Assembly: GCA_029339505.1 (NCBI GenBank)
Contig: JAQISU010000108.1
Location: 16,766,001 to 16,830,000, forward strand
Direction: 5' to 3'
Origin: Unio delphinus
Lineage: Eukaryota; Mollusca; Bivalvia; Unionida; Unionidae
Length of the DNA: 64,000 nt
In this document: positions 1 to 7,560 of the stretch, piece after piece
How positions within the stretch are numbered: the stretch's first letter is position 1
Layout: every line of letters begins with the position of its first letter
Position numbers and translations under genes: made by a program
The notes under the pieces: model-generated
Told to the model about the DNA's origin: nothing
The model's input: the letters and a program-made list of their open reading frames with translations, nothing else
Databases searched by the model: none

Positions 1-152
1 GCGATTTCCTTCACTGGGACCGGAGAGGGAAAATTCACACTGAATTCTGGATTCGTTGATGTTATTGAGATCATGCTGGTTTGTACTGGGTTTGTGTTCT
101 CCACTATTTGTTGAAGTAATTCCATCTGTGTTGTCATTGTTATTATACTCAT
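1..152 (-). CDS. Penton-like minor capsid protein, N-terminus only (family A left arm)
   Basis: The ATG at 150-152 opens a frame running off the window edge. It matches the start of the right-arm gene at 16,674, with about 50 residues visible and the shared motif NPEFSVNFP followed by VPVKEIA. That region resembles the first beta strands of Polinton penton (single-jelly-roll minor capsid) proteins. It overlaps the membrane-protein frame in a different phase, and both frames stay open to the edge. The assignment depends on the right-arm copy. Confidence 0.5.
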   Translation of the reverse strand, partial: MSIITMTTQMELLQQIVENTNPVQTSMISITSTNPEFSVNFPSPVPVKEI

Positions 153-581
153 GTTGTTGTATTTCTAATTTTGACATCGCAGAATCATAAATACTGACCA
201 TCGCTGAAAACTCACTCTCTGATATAATTGTATCATCGAGAGATGACGATATCAATGAGGATAATTGCGTGTATGCAGTGGACACAACATGAAATTGAAT
301 TATGTAGTCTTGTAGTTTGCGTTGGCTGCATGATGATATTTTTTTTGTTATTATTGAAATTATTCCCGCGATTGTTGTTGCCGCAGTAATGCAAATTGGA
401 ACAGCTATCGGGGCCATCATTGTCACTGAAGACAGTATAATACCTGCTCCGGTGATTACACCACTCACAGCGTACACAGTAACATCAATTGCGGTAATTC
501 TCCTGCGATATTTTTTAATTTTCATTGCATACTCCTCAGTGAGGGTTTTGAGTCTAGTTTGAAATTCTCTGACCTGATCAT
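1..581 (-). pseudogene. Two-helix membrane protein, family A left arm (partial)
   Basis: This is the left-arm counterpart of the gene at 16,244-16,861. The visible protein has a basic, possibly helical N-terminus, then two long hydrophobic segments close together (motifs VSGVITGAGIILSS and TTIAGIISII), then a polar Asn/Ser-rich tail. The start region has lost one base compared with the right arm (GATCAGGTCAG against GATCAGGGTCAG), which throws the ATG at 579-581 out of frame. The 3' end is cut by the window edge. It lies between the fibre-like gene and the penton-like gene, so a virion membrane or lysis role is possible, but I do not recognise a family. Confidence 0.6.
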
Positions 582-651
582 AACGATATTGCGATTTTTA
601 AATCAGTTTACGATTTCAATTGAAACCGTTAGTGAAATTGCTTTGCAATTT

Positions 652-1517
652 TCAACTTAAATCCGCTACGAATTCCACATACCATGTTGTTGAAACCCTA
701 ACCAAATTTTTATCAGTAGATGTTATCGTGAACTTTTCAGTTGTATCCTTGTCGATGATCGTTGAAATCGTATTATTGACCCCGGATGAACTCGACGATG
801 AAATATTAAATTGAGTCAATGGTGTTACTAGTGTTAATCGATAAATACCCTTAACGGTTGCAGTGATATCTAATTTGTTGTTTGTAGGTGTCCACGCAAA
901 TGATCCGTGTTGGATCGTGTATACTACGTTATTGGTTTTCGCATGAGGAATTTTTGTTTTTTCAATAATTGTTATCATCCTCGTTGCATCCCCTTTGATG
1001 GCTTCGATGAAGGTTTTCGTCTCATCGATGGATTTTTTTATATCCGGGAGTTTTAGTTCAATTTTATCCAACGGGGTCCAATAAATTTATCAATGATATT
1101 TCTACGGAATGATGTAAACTGTTTTCCGTGTTCTTCAATTCTAGATTGAAGTGTTGTTAGTTCCAACACAGAATTTTTCAATTCATCGTTGAGAGTTTTT
1201 AATCGATCTGTAATCGTCGAAAAAAGTACACCCGGTTTGAGTTTACCCTGATCGGAAAAAAACGCGATAGTATTCTCGATTGCGTTTCGTTGTTTAACTA
1301 AAATATCATCCAACGACACATTACTAGATTTCAATTTACCCTGTTTGTCTTGAAATACAACTATTTCATTAGGATCAACACTTGCTAAGTTCAACGTTTC
1401 AGCGATTTCATCTTCGATTATTTTTTTTATATCACCGGTTGCAGATATTTCCGCGGTTGTTTTTTTCAGCGCTGAAAGAGGTCTTCCCCAAATATCAATC
1501 ATTGTTATTTTATACAT
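652..1517 (-). pseudogene. Fibre-like protein: coiled-coil stalk plus beta-rich head (left arm, frameshifted)
   Basis: The first frame (1,517 down to about 1,053) begins MIDIWGRP and is followed by Leu/Glu/Lys-rich, heptad-like sequence. The second frame (1,071-652) continues the helix and ends in a beta-rich domain of about 85 residues starting near YTIQHGSFAWTP and ending WYVEFVADLS. The frames meet at a run where this arm reads GGACCCCG and the right arm reads GGAACCCCG, so one A has been lost. A stalk with a C-terminal compact head is the architecture of trimeric virion spikes, hence 'fibre-like'. This is inference from layout, not a recognised family. Its start overlaps the protease stop. 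Confidence 0.55.
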
Positions 1518-1923
1518 CTCTCTCTAAAAAGCGATTACTAGTGTATTCATTTACGACAACGTGTGGTGGTTTTCTAGATGCTGAAATAGCGTTAAGGACA
1601 TTTAATACTTCACTGCCGCATATTGGTGGGTCATTGATTTGTTGTGTTGGTAGCGTAGAATACCAAGTCTTCATTGGAAATTTTTTTATGTAACGCATAA
1701 ACTCTTTTGGCGGTGCTAATCCATATGAATCAAAATAGACGATTGCACGTGGATCAATAGCATATGCAACCCAGTGAGTTCCAGGTCCGGTGCTGTTATC
1801 TAAATTAATAATACATGTTTCAGTGTTGTTTGGTTGATGTGGTAATTGATCTTTCATAAAGACACCTCTGAAGTTTTTAATCGCTAGTTTTTTAGCAGCA
1901 TCCATTAAATCAAAATTGGACAT
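1510..1923 (-). CDS. Adenain-like cysteine protease (family A, left arm)
   Basis: This is a capsid maturation protease of the adenovirus/Polinton type, about 137 residues. The catalytic order is visible: His in GPGTHWVAYA, acidic residue in VYFDSYGL, Gln in QQINDPP and nucleophile Cys in the following ICGSE. I place the start at ATG 1,921-1,923 (MSNFDLMDAAKK). The same start occurs in the right arm, and the longer upstream frame exists only because a base was lost from the preceding gene. It sits between the pX-like and fibre-like genes. The frame is intact here, unlike the right-arm copy, which has one extra A near codon 12. Confidence 0.88.
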   Translation of the reverse strand: MSNFDLMDAAKKLAIKNFRGVFMKDQLPHQPNNTETCIINLDNSTGPGTHWVAYAIDPRAIVYFDSYGLAPPKEFMRYIKKFPMKTWYSTLPTQQINDPPICGSEVLNVLNAISASRKPPHVVVNEYTSNRFLERDV

Positions 1924-2029
1924 TGGAACCATCGGTTCCTCTTCAACTAGTAAACCGTTCCTGGTGGTCTCAGGCCTGATCCGTGAACGGATCTCCCGCT
2001 GTACCATGAATACGGGGTTCCTGGTAGTC

Positions 2030-2545
2030 TTAGACCCCTTCCCTTTTTTTGTATCCGGATCCACCAGTTCTCTTTTTTAGTACCCCCCTAAGAATTCCTA
2101 ACTCTGCCGCTTTAGTTATCAATGGGGTAATGGCTCTTAACGCTACATCTGAACTCCCTTGAATGGATCCACCGGTTGCTTTATTAAACAACTTCTCTGC
2201 CGCGGCACCAACGGTTCCTAACGCTGCCGCTTTAGCCAACGCTGGGGCTGCTGAGGCTATCATCGCTGGAATAGCAGCTAACAACGGGAAGATACCGCCT
2301 GTTTTAATCATATTTTTGATAGCAGCCGCAGAAAGAGTAATCTTAACACCTTTTTTTGCTACAAGTGCATCATTGAAATGTTTTACTTGACGAGTTGTCA
2401 GCGATAATTTATTTGCACCACCAGTCATTTGATTAGGTTTCAGCGTGATAGTGGTTCCACATTTTTTAGCTGATTCCGATTGCAATTTCTTGATTTGACC
2501 GGGAGTTAACGCAACACTAATATTACTATATGACATATTATACAT
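2030..2545 (-). pseudogene. pX-like hydrophobic virion core protein (left arm)
   Basis: The N-terminal motif LTPGQIKKLQS is followed by TTITLKPNQMTGG and then a GGIFPLLAAIP stretch leading into an Ala-rich hydrophobic segment. Many Polinton/adintovirus genomes encode a small protein with a basic N-terminus and a GGF/GGI-L hydrophobic tail, compared in the literature with adenovirus core protein pX. The conserved start is probably MSYSNI (2,536). Near the 3' end this arm has 7 A where the right arm has 8, so the last ~30 residues shift out of frame. This arm also has an Ala-rich section (after KLFNKATGG) absent on the right. Confidence 0.7.
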
Positions 2546-2590
2546 AATAGATTGATTCTAAATTGTAAAGCGATTCAATGGAAAAATCGT

Positions 2591-4010
2591 TCAAAGATTT
2601 TCCACTGGTGCATCTACCACTCTCATTCTTCCTCCGAAACCTGCAAGTAGCATTGATTTATCACTGAGAATGACAGCAACCGCTCTATAATTAGCAATAG
2701 CACCGGGACGGGTAACATTAGCTCTAAAGTGTATATCAACGACAGACTGTCTTGTTAAATCAAGATGTTCCAGTGAAAAGTAATAAATCGGATAGAGGCT
2801 TTTAAAATCCAATTGTGATATTTGTAGACCGGTATCAACATTTTGATCACGTGCCATAAATGACAACAACCTATGATACACGCGTGCAATATGATTTTCG
2901 GTGTAATTAAGTTGTACATCTTCAGATGGTTCCTGCTGGCCGTTTATTCTCAGTGAGACGTCTTTAACATCTAATTGATCAAATATCATATGGCTGGAGA
3001 GTTGATTGCCAACTCGTGTGTTATCCTGTAACGCAATAAATATATGACGTGGTGCAGCCATGCCTTGTTTTGATGCTAGATTCCACGTGAATAACCCCTT
3101 CAGATTTGATTGCTTCACATCTGTACTCACTGATAACCAACTCAACAACGACTTCCCCCCCCCCCCGGTCCATAAATGATAGTAATCGTTCTTCTGCGGT
3201 AATTGCTGAAGTCAACACTGGCATCCACAATGATATTTTTGTTAAATTGACTTTACCAGCATCAGCATTGGGATTTGCAGCATCTGCTGGAATCCTCCAA
3301 ATTGCGTCATTATCATCACTCTTTCGCACCAGTGCTACTGTATGCTTCGCTCCATAAATAACTTTTCGAACATTTCTACAGAATCCAAATATGTGATGCA
3401 GTGGAATCGCGCATGAAAATGATTTACGCCCCCTCCCCAACATTGATATACGTGTTGCAGCTCCTAGATTGAAATTAACATCGTTGTTTATAATCATATC
3501 CTCGGCATCAATATTAGCGGTACCAGCATTATTCTTTGGTCGTCTTACAACAAATGGATTTCCTCCAGCGGTATTTTGAACATCTTTTGCAAACATCATA
3601 GAAGGTCCTACTGATCTGGTATAATCATCAGAATATCTTGCTAGCCCGATTATTGTTGTAGCCACATCAACATCGCGATCTATCGACTCAATTTCTTTTC
3701 CATCAATGAGATATCTAGCACTCTCAAATAACGCCATAATACCATTATTAACAAAACCGACTTGAGTATCAGCTGGATACGGTGCTGGTACAGCAGTAGT
3801 ATCAGCAGCTGTTACAAGTTCTCCTTCTACTTCGATAAATGCTTCACAAGGCAAAAAGTATTTACTGGTATCATGGACTTGAAGATCAATTCTTGATCGA
3901 CTATTTGAGTCTATGGCATGATAGGCGTAATATTGATAATCGCGTACAGAATCATCCTTGCGCACTGGGGCGTCTATATCAAACGCTGGATCACGTGACT
4001 GTTTGAACAT
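2591..4010 (-). pseudogene. Major capsid protein, Polinton type (left arm, one frameshift)
   Basis: About 470 codons, starting MFKQSRDPAFDID. Supporting features are a large beta-rich protein in the right gene context (pVI-like gene upstream, pX-like and protease downstream), motifs such as VGPSMMFAKDV and GFCRNVRKVIYGAKH, and a second frame with HIFIALQDNTRVG and SLEHLDLTRQSVVDIHFRAN, as expected for a double-jelly-roll capsid protein. The frame is broken at a run of 12 C (3,155-3,166). Everything upstream is open from 4,010 and everything downstream is open to 2,591. Homopolymer length error or polymorphism could be the only defect. The right-arm copy at 13,312-14,346 has a TGA instead. Confidence 0.8.
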
Positions 4011-4050
4011 TTTATTCTATTTATCAGAGTCTAAATCGCGATTTTCCATT

Positions 4051-4482
4051 TCATCGTCGTAGTTTTTTAAAGCCACTTCCTGCTATCATATTTGCAATAT
4101 TGCTTTGGTCACTTGGAGTCACCATCGACGCTAATTTTTCATCTACTGCGTTATTTATAATTTTACTAACACTTGCAGGCATTTCCGCTGTAGACGGTAA
4201 CGGTTTCTTTTTTCGTCTCACTAATGATGTTAATTTATTCTTCGCAGCTGAAAACGCTTTTCCGGCAAGATCTCCAACAGCACCAATACCCTTATCACGA
4301 ATAACATCAATGGCTTTCATTGATAATTGTTTAGCTAACGGCATCACTTTTGGGGCCATTCTCGCAAAAAAACCTGCAATGGTATTACCTAAACCATCTC
4401 CGTAGTATGCTCTATAAACCGGAAATCGTGAATTAACTACATAGACGGGGGTTGGTTTATCATGATTGTAGTGTATGATCAT
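4051..4482 (-). CDS. pVI-like minor virion protein (family A)
   Basis: A basic protein of 143 residues. The short N-terminus holds the motif AYYGDGLGNTIAGFF followed by an amphipathic helix (MAPKVMPLAKQLS), then Lys/Arg clusters (VRRKKKP). The G-x-GLG plus amphipathic helix layout and the position just 5' of the capsid gene match the gene at 35,351-35,794 in family C, although the sequences are otherwise very different. Adintovirus relatives carry a similar small protein compared with adenovirus pVI, which is membrane-active. That function is inferred. The start (MIIHYNH) follows an AT-rich stretch. Confidence 0.6.
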   Translation of the reverse strand: MIIHYNHDKPTPVYVVNSRFPVYRAYYGDGLGNTIAGFFARMAPKVMPLAKQLSMKAIDVIRDKGIGAVGDLAGKAFSAAKNKLTSLVRRKKKPLPSTAEMPASVSKIINNAVDEKLASMVTPSDQSNIANMIAGSGFKKLRR

Positions 4483-4530
4483 CTTATTATAAAAACACTA
4501 GTGTTTTCAATTGTTATTTATTTAATCAAT

Positions 4531-5459
4531 TCAGTCACTATGATACCCATTTTCCACTAACTCGCCAATGAAATCTCGATATGTTTTGATATCCATGATA
4601 CCGCCTTGAAATAACCGTCTACAGATATCAGCTGCTTCATTAATTATTTCCGGTGAATTATTTCCAGCTCGGAAACCTCCTACAAGAACATCTAATCGTG
4701 ATATATCATTGATAACACTATCAGGACATACCCTACTTGGGGTTCCTAATCCACTTCCGCTATAACCAGCTGCTTCATCCGGTTTTTCTTGTAAATAATC
4801 AAAAATATCATCATCATCATCATCATCATCATCAGGTGGTAGTTTTTTTAGGCGAGAAAGATATTTTCTTTGCAGGTTGCTGTCGCTTTCTTTGCAATCT
4901 TGGCGTTTTTTGTTGTTGTTTTAGTTCTTCATATTGATTATACACGTGATCCACCATCTTGATATATTCAATGTATGATGCACTATCTGTCTTAATTTGA
5001 CTTTTTTCAGTTTTGATTTTGTAGAATATATCAGCCCAACGGGTTATATTTCTAACATATTTATGATGTTCTGGTTTCAACATTTTTTCTGTTTTCATAA
5101 GTCGCGACAACAAGCGCAGGAATTTCTGCTGGATCAGTCTTATCAATTGATGCTAACCCTTCCTCGTTAAATCTCACGCGTAAATCATCTACTGTTCTTT
5201 TTGATTCCATTTGTTTTGTTTGTGCTATTTTTTCTAACACAGGGAGAAAGGTCTTTCCTTGTTCAGAGATTGTTGACACTACCTCCTTCGTTGCTGTGGT
5301 TACTGGTTTAAACAATTCTTCAGATCCCGCAGCAAAATCAGTCTGAAGACTCTGTCGTTGTTGCAGTTTATTCCTGACAGAGTCACGAATTGGTATAAAT
5401 CTCCTAATTGCATCTAGTCGTTCACGAGCCAATCGGGTTGTTAATGCTTCATTTACCAT
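4531..5459 (-). pseudogene. Coiled-coil virion protein with Asp run (two frameshifts)
   Basis: Three consecutive frames make one gene of about 300 codons. The first (5,459-5,061) is helical, with RLARERLDAIRRFIPIRD. The second (to about 4,832) contains NITRWADIFYKI and a Lys/Gln-rich end. The third (about 4,835-4,531) begins at a run of nine Asp encoded by a GAT repeat and includes GSGLGTPSRVCPDSV, LDVLVGGF and a stop at 4,531-4,533. The second change falls at a run of seven T. I do not recognise the family. Position upstream of the pVI-like and capsid genes suggests a structural or scaffolding part. The right arm lacks this gene because it begins inside the capsid gene. Confidence 0.55.
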
Positions 5460-5512
5460 TATTTGAAATCAGAAACAATTTTTCAATTGTAAAACAATTT
5501 TCCCACTTTTTT

Positions 5513-5755
5513 GACATGGGTGATTTTTTAACACCATCGTGGAAGTGTTTTAACAGCTCTATCATTGATGAAGGAAGTGACCAAATTGTATATAAAATAT
5601 TTAATACTGACACTTCCTTCATTCTATTTTTGACACATCTGATGATTTTTAACACCACCGTGAAAGTGTTTTAACAGCTCTATCAATGATGGAGCAAGTG
5701 TGGAAATTCTTATAAAAATAAATAATACTAGCACTTGCTCCATTCTATTTTTGAC
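5513..5755. repeat. Two tandem units, each with a 12-bp stem and 31-nt loop, with compensatory changes
   Basis: Two similar units of about 120 bp lie in tandem. In unit 1 the arm ATGAAGGAAGTG (5,568-5,579) pairs with CACTTCCTTCAT (5,611-5,622). In unit 2 ATGGAGCAAGTG (5,689-5,700) pairs with CACTTGCTCCAT (5,732-5,743). Both loops are 31 nt and AT-rich, with a TATA-like element. The two positions that differ between left arms are matched by complementary differences in the right arms. The block lies between the coiled-coil gene start (5,459) and the unknown gene end (5,843), so it could be a regulatory or replication element, or a small inserted repeat. Confidence 0.8.
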
Positions 5756-5842
5756 ATCCCTCTTGAAGGTCGGCTAAAAAAATGAGGGTCGATAATGATA
5801 AAGGGGTCAGGAAATCAAAACATGATCAAGGGGGTCGGGAAA

Positions 5843-6238
5843 TCAAAATTGAATTAACGCCCGTAGGTTTCTAATTTTAGAATTGACTTCTTTTTTCAAT
5901 TCGTATTCGTTACCTAATTCTTTTCGTATCCCCTCTACGATAGTATACAACGGAACGAACACACTGATGTCACTGGAAAAAGCAAGAGAGTCTCTAATAG
6001 AATTCTGAATTTTTTTGATGAGTGCATATTTCTTTGGTAACATATATTTATTGTTGTTAACTCCGTATTCTATATCCTGAAAATCCGACTTGATTTGATC
6101 AGGATTTAACCCATCTGATAGTTTGATATCCTGATTTTTCAATTTTAAAATTTCAACTATGATGCTATTCATGTTTTCAGAATTCATTATTCTATAACAT
6201 GACATATCTCTAATTGAAAAATATGACGTATCAGACAT
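5843..6238 (-). CDS. Unknown protein, translationally coupled to the HNH gene
   Basis: I place the start at ATG 6,236-6,238 (MSDTSYFSIRDMSC), which overlaps the stop of the HNH gene by 8 bp. The frame also extends upstream to 6,349, but that part is antiphase to a conserved domain. The protein is about 131 residues, Lys/Ile/Asn-rich and helical, with no membrane segment or motif I recognise. The tight stop-start overlap suggests a polycistronic viral-style layout. Confidence 0.45.
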   Translation of the reverse strand: MSDTSYFSIRDMSCYRIMNSENMNSIIVEILKLKNQDIKLSDGLNPDQIKSDFQDIEYGVNNNKYMLPKKYALIKKIQNSIRDSLAFSSDISVFVPLYTIVEGIRKELGNEYELKKEVNSKIRNLRALIQF

Positions 6239-6725
6239 AACTAAATTGAACTTTCTGTCCGGTCCTTTTTGAAATAGCCGATCGATAAATCCCCCCTGCA
6301 ACTTTTTGTACAGAAGTTGGACAGATATTGAAATATTTTCCGGCTTCATTCATTGATTGAAAAATTGTTTCTTCATTAGTTGTTGTATTCAAAGATGTCA
6401 CAGGTCTCTTCCCAACCGTTTTGCAAGTGCCAGTCCTTCCTCGTTTGGAATTCTCACTTTGTGTGATAGCTTCTAAATTATCAAATTTGTTATTCTTTGA
6501 ATTAGAATCCTTGTGATCAATAACAAGACCATCCTCGATCAATCCATTGAAACATTCAAATATGAAACGATGATTGAGATATTTCTTCTTTCCAGCGCTA
6601 AACATCAAATACCCTTGATTAGTCACAAAACCGACCGGTTTCTTCAGTCTACGGTTTCTTACAACACCATCACTGGATGCTTCATAATTTGTAATCAAGG
6701 GATGTAGTCTGCATTCTTGGTTCAT
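6231..6725 (-). CDS. HNH homing endonuclease with NUMOD-type modules
   Basis: 164 residues. The N-terminal part resembles NUMOD4 (ITNYEASSDGVVRNRR, then a YLMFSAGKK strand). The centre is an HNH motif: NHRFIFECFNG, then IDHKDSNSKNN with the paired His/Asp, then FDNLEAITQSEN. The C-terminal part (SLNTTTNEETIFQSMNEAG and ICPTSVQKVAGG) resembles a NUMOD1-type DNA-binding helix-turn-helix. This three-part layout is known from phage and large-DNA-virus free-standing homing endonucleases. It is intact here, starting MNQECRLHPLI. Such enzymes cut and copy themselves into homologous DNA, and residence in an animal endogenous virus is unusual. Confidence 0.85.
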   Translation of the reverse strand: MNQECRLHPLITNYEASSDGVVRNRRLKKPVGFVTNQGYLMFSAGKKKYLNHRFIFECFNGLIEDGLVIDHKDSNSKNNKFDNLEAITQSENSKRGRTGTCKTVGKRPVTSLNTTTNEETIFQSMNEAGKYFNICPTSVQKVAGGIYRSAISKRTGQKVQFSYV

Positions 6726-6858
6726 TATATACTAATACTATTTGTCTAATTCATTGTTTGGTTTAATGATTACATCACTGGAGAATCTTTCGATGTAGTC
6801 TTGGGGAGTTCTTATGATTTTATCCTTGATACTGACTTTGTCAGCGTCAGGGTCAGGG

Positions 6859-7128
6859 TCATAATTTCTGATTGATTGTCCATTTTTTTATTCTGTTATC
6901 ATAATAACGCTTCAACTCCCTGTATCGCTTTCCACCACAAGCAATACATAACTGCGATTCCCCTCTGACCCCAACGCCACATCGAATACAGGGTAACGGA
7001 CCAAGGCTCCGACGACGATAGCTTTGCATATGATACCTACAGAACTCATTTCTGCATGATTTGTTACACGGGGTTACTGATCCAATCATAAGCCATTTGC
7101 AGTGATTCATTCTACATAAATCTTTCAT
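6859..7128 (-). CDS. Small Cys-rich (zinc-binding) protein
   Basis: 89 residues with a clear series of Cys/His pairs: CRMNHCKW, TPCNKSCRNEFCRYH, then PCIRCGVGV and LCIACGGKR, ending in a basic helix (YRELKRYYDNRIKK). The spacing fits two treble-clef or zinc-ribbon-like sites. A DNA- or RNA-binding role is plausible, but I do not recognise a named family. It is transcribed away from the polymerase gene, whose start lies only about 25 bp away, so the two share a short AT-rich upstream region. Confidence 0.6.
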   Translation of the reverse strand: MKDLCRMNHCKWLMIGSVTPCNKSCRNEFCRYHMQSYRRRSLGPLPCIRCGVGVRGESQLCIACGGKRYRELKRYYDNRIKKWTINQKL

Positions 7129-7152
7129 TTAAATACTTGTTTTTAATATAGC

Positions 7153-7560
7153 ATGAGGGAGTTAAAGAGATTACCCTTGAAAAATGCTAAATTCAATACT
7201 GATAAGGAGTTTAAGAGATTATTGAAAATTAATCCTAAATTTAATCTCGATAAAGCAAAAAACGTAATAAAATTAATCTCAAACGTCCAAGAGACGGAAA
7301 CATGAAGGAGTTTAAGAGATTATTGAAAATTAATCCTAAATTTAATCTAGATAAACCAAAAAAACGTAACAAAATTAGTCTCAAACGTCCAAGAGACGGA
7401 AACATGAAAGAGTTTAAAAGATTATTGAAAATTAATCCTAAATTTAATCTCGATAAACCCAAAAAACGTTTAATAGACAGAAACATGAAGGAGTTTAAGA
7501 GATTATTGAAAATTAATCCTAAATTTAATCTCGATAGACCCAAAAAAACGTAACAAGAGA
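7153..7560 (+). repeat. Tandem coding repeat at the N-terminus of the polymerase gene
   Basis: Four copies of a unit start near 7,202, 7,302, 7,404 and 7,485 (spacing about 100, 102 and 81 bp). Each contains the peptide motif KEFKRLLKINPKFNLD followed by Lys/Pro-rich linker. A diverged zeroth copy is at MRELKRLPLKNAKF (7,153). The last unit runs on into KDGQFNLDIV and the polymerase frame, so the array appears to be an expanded, basic N-terminal region rather than a separate gene. Runs of 6 or 7 A at unit ends move the frame between copies. Confidence 0.75.

Noticed and set aside
1924..2064. N-terminal extension of the left-arm protease (start at 2,064)
   Set aside because: The extension reads the shifted end of the pX-like gene. 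In the right arm the same DNA encodes the pX-like C-terminus and a stop, and the protease begins at the same ATG as 1,923.
4737..4937. His-rich plus-strand protein
   Set aside because: Antisense of the Asp run in the minus-strand coiled-coil gene.
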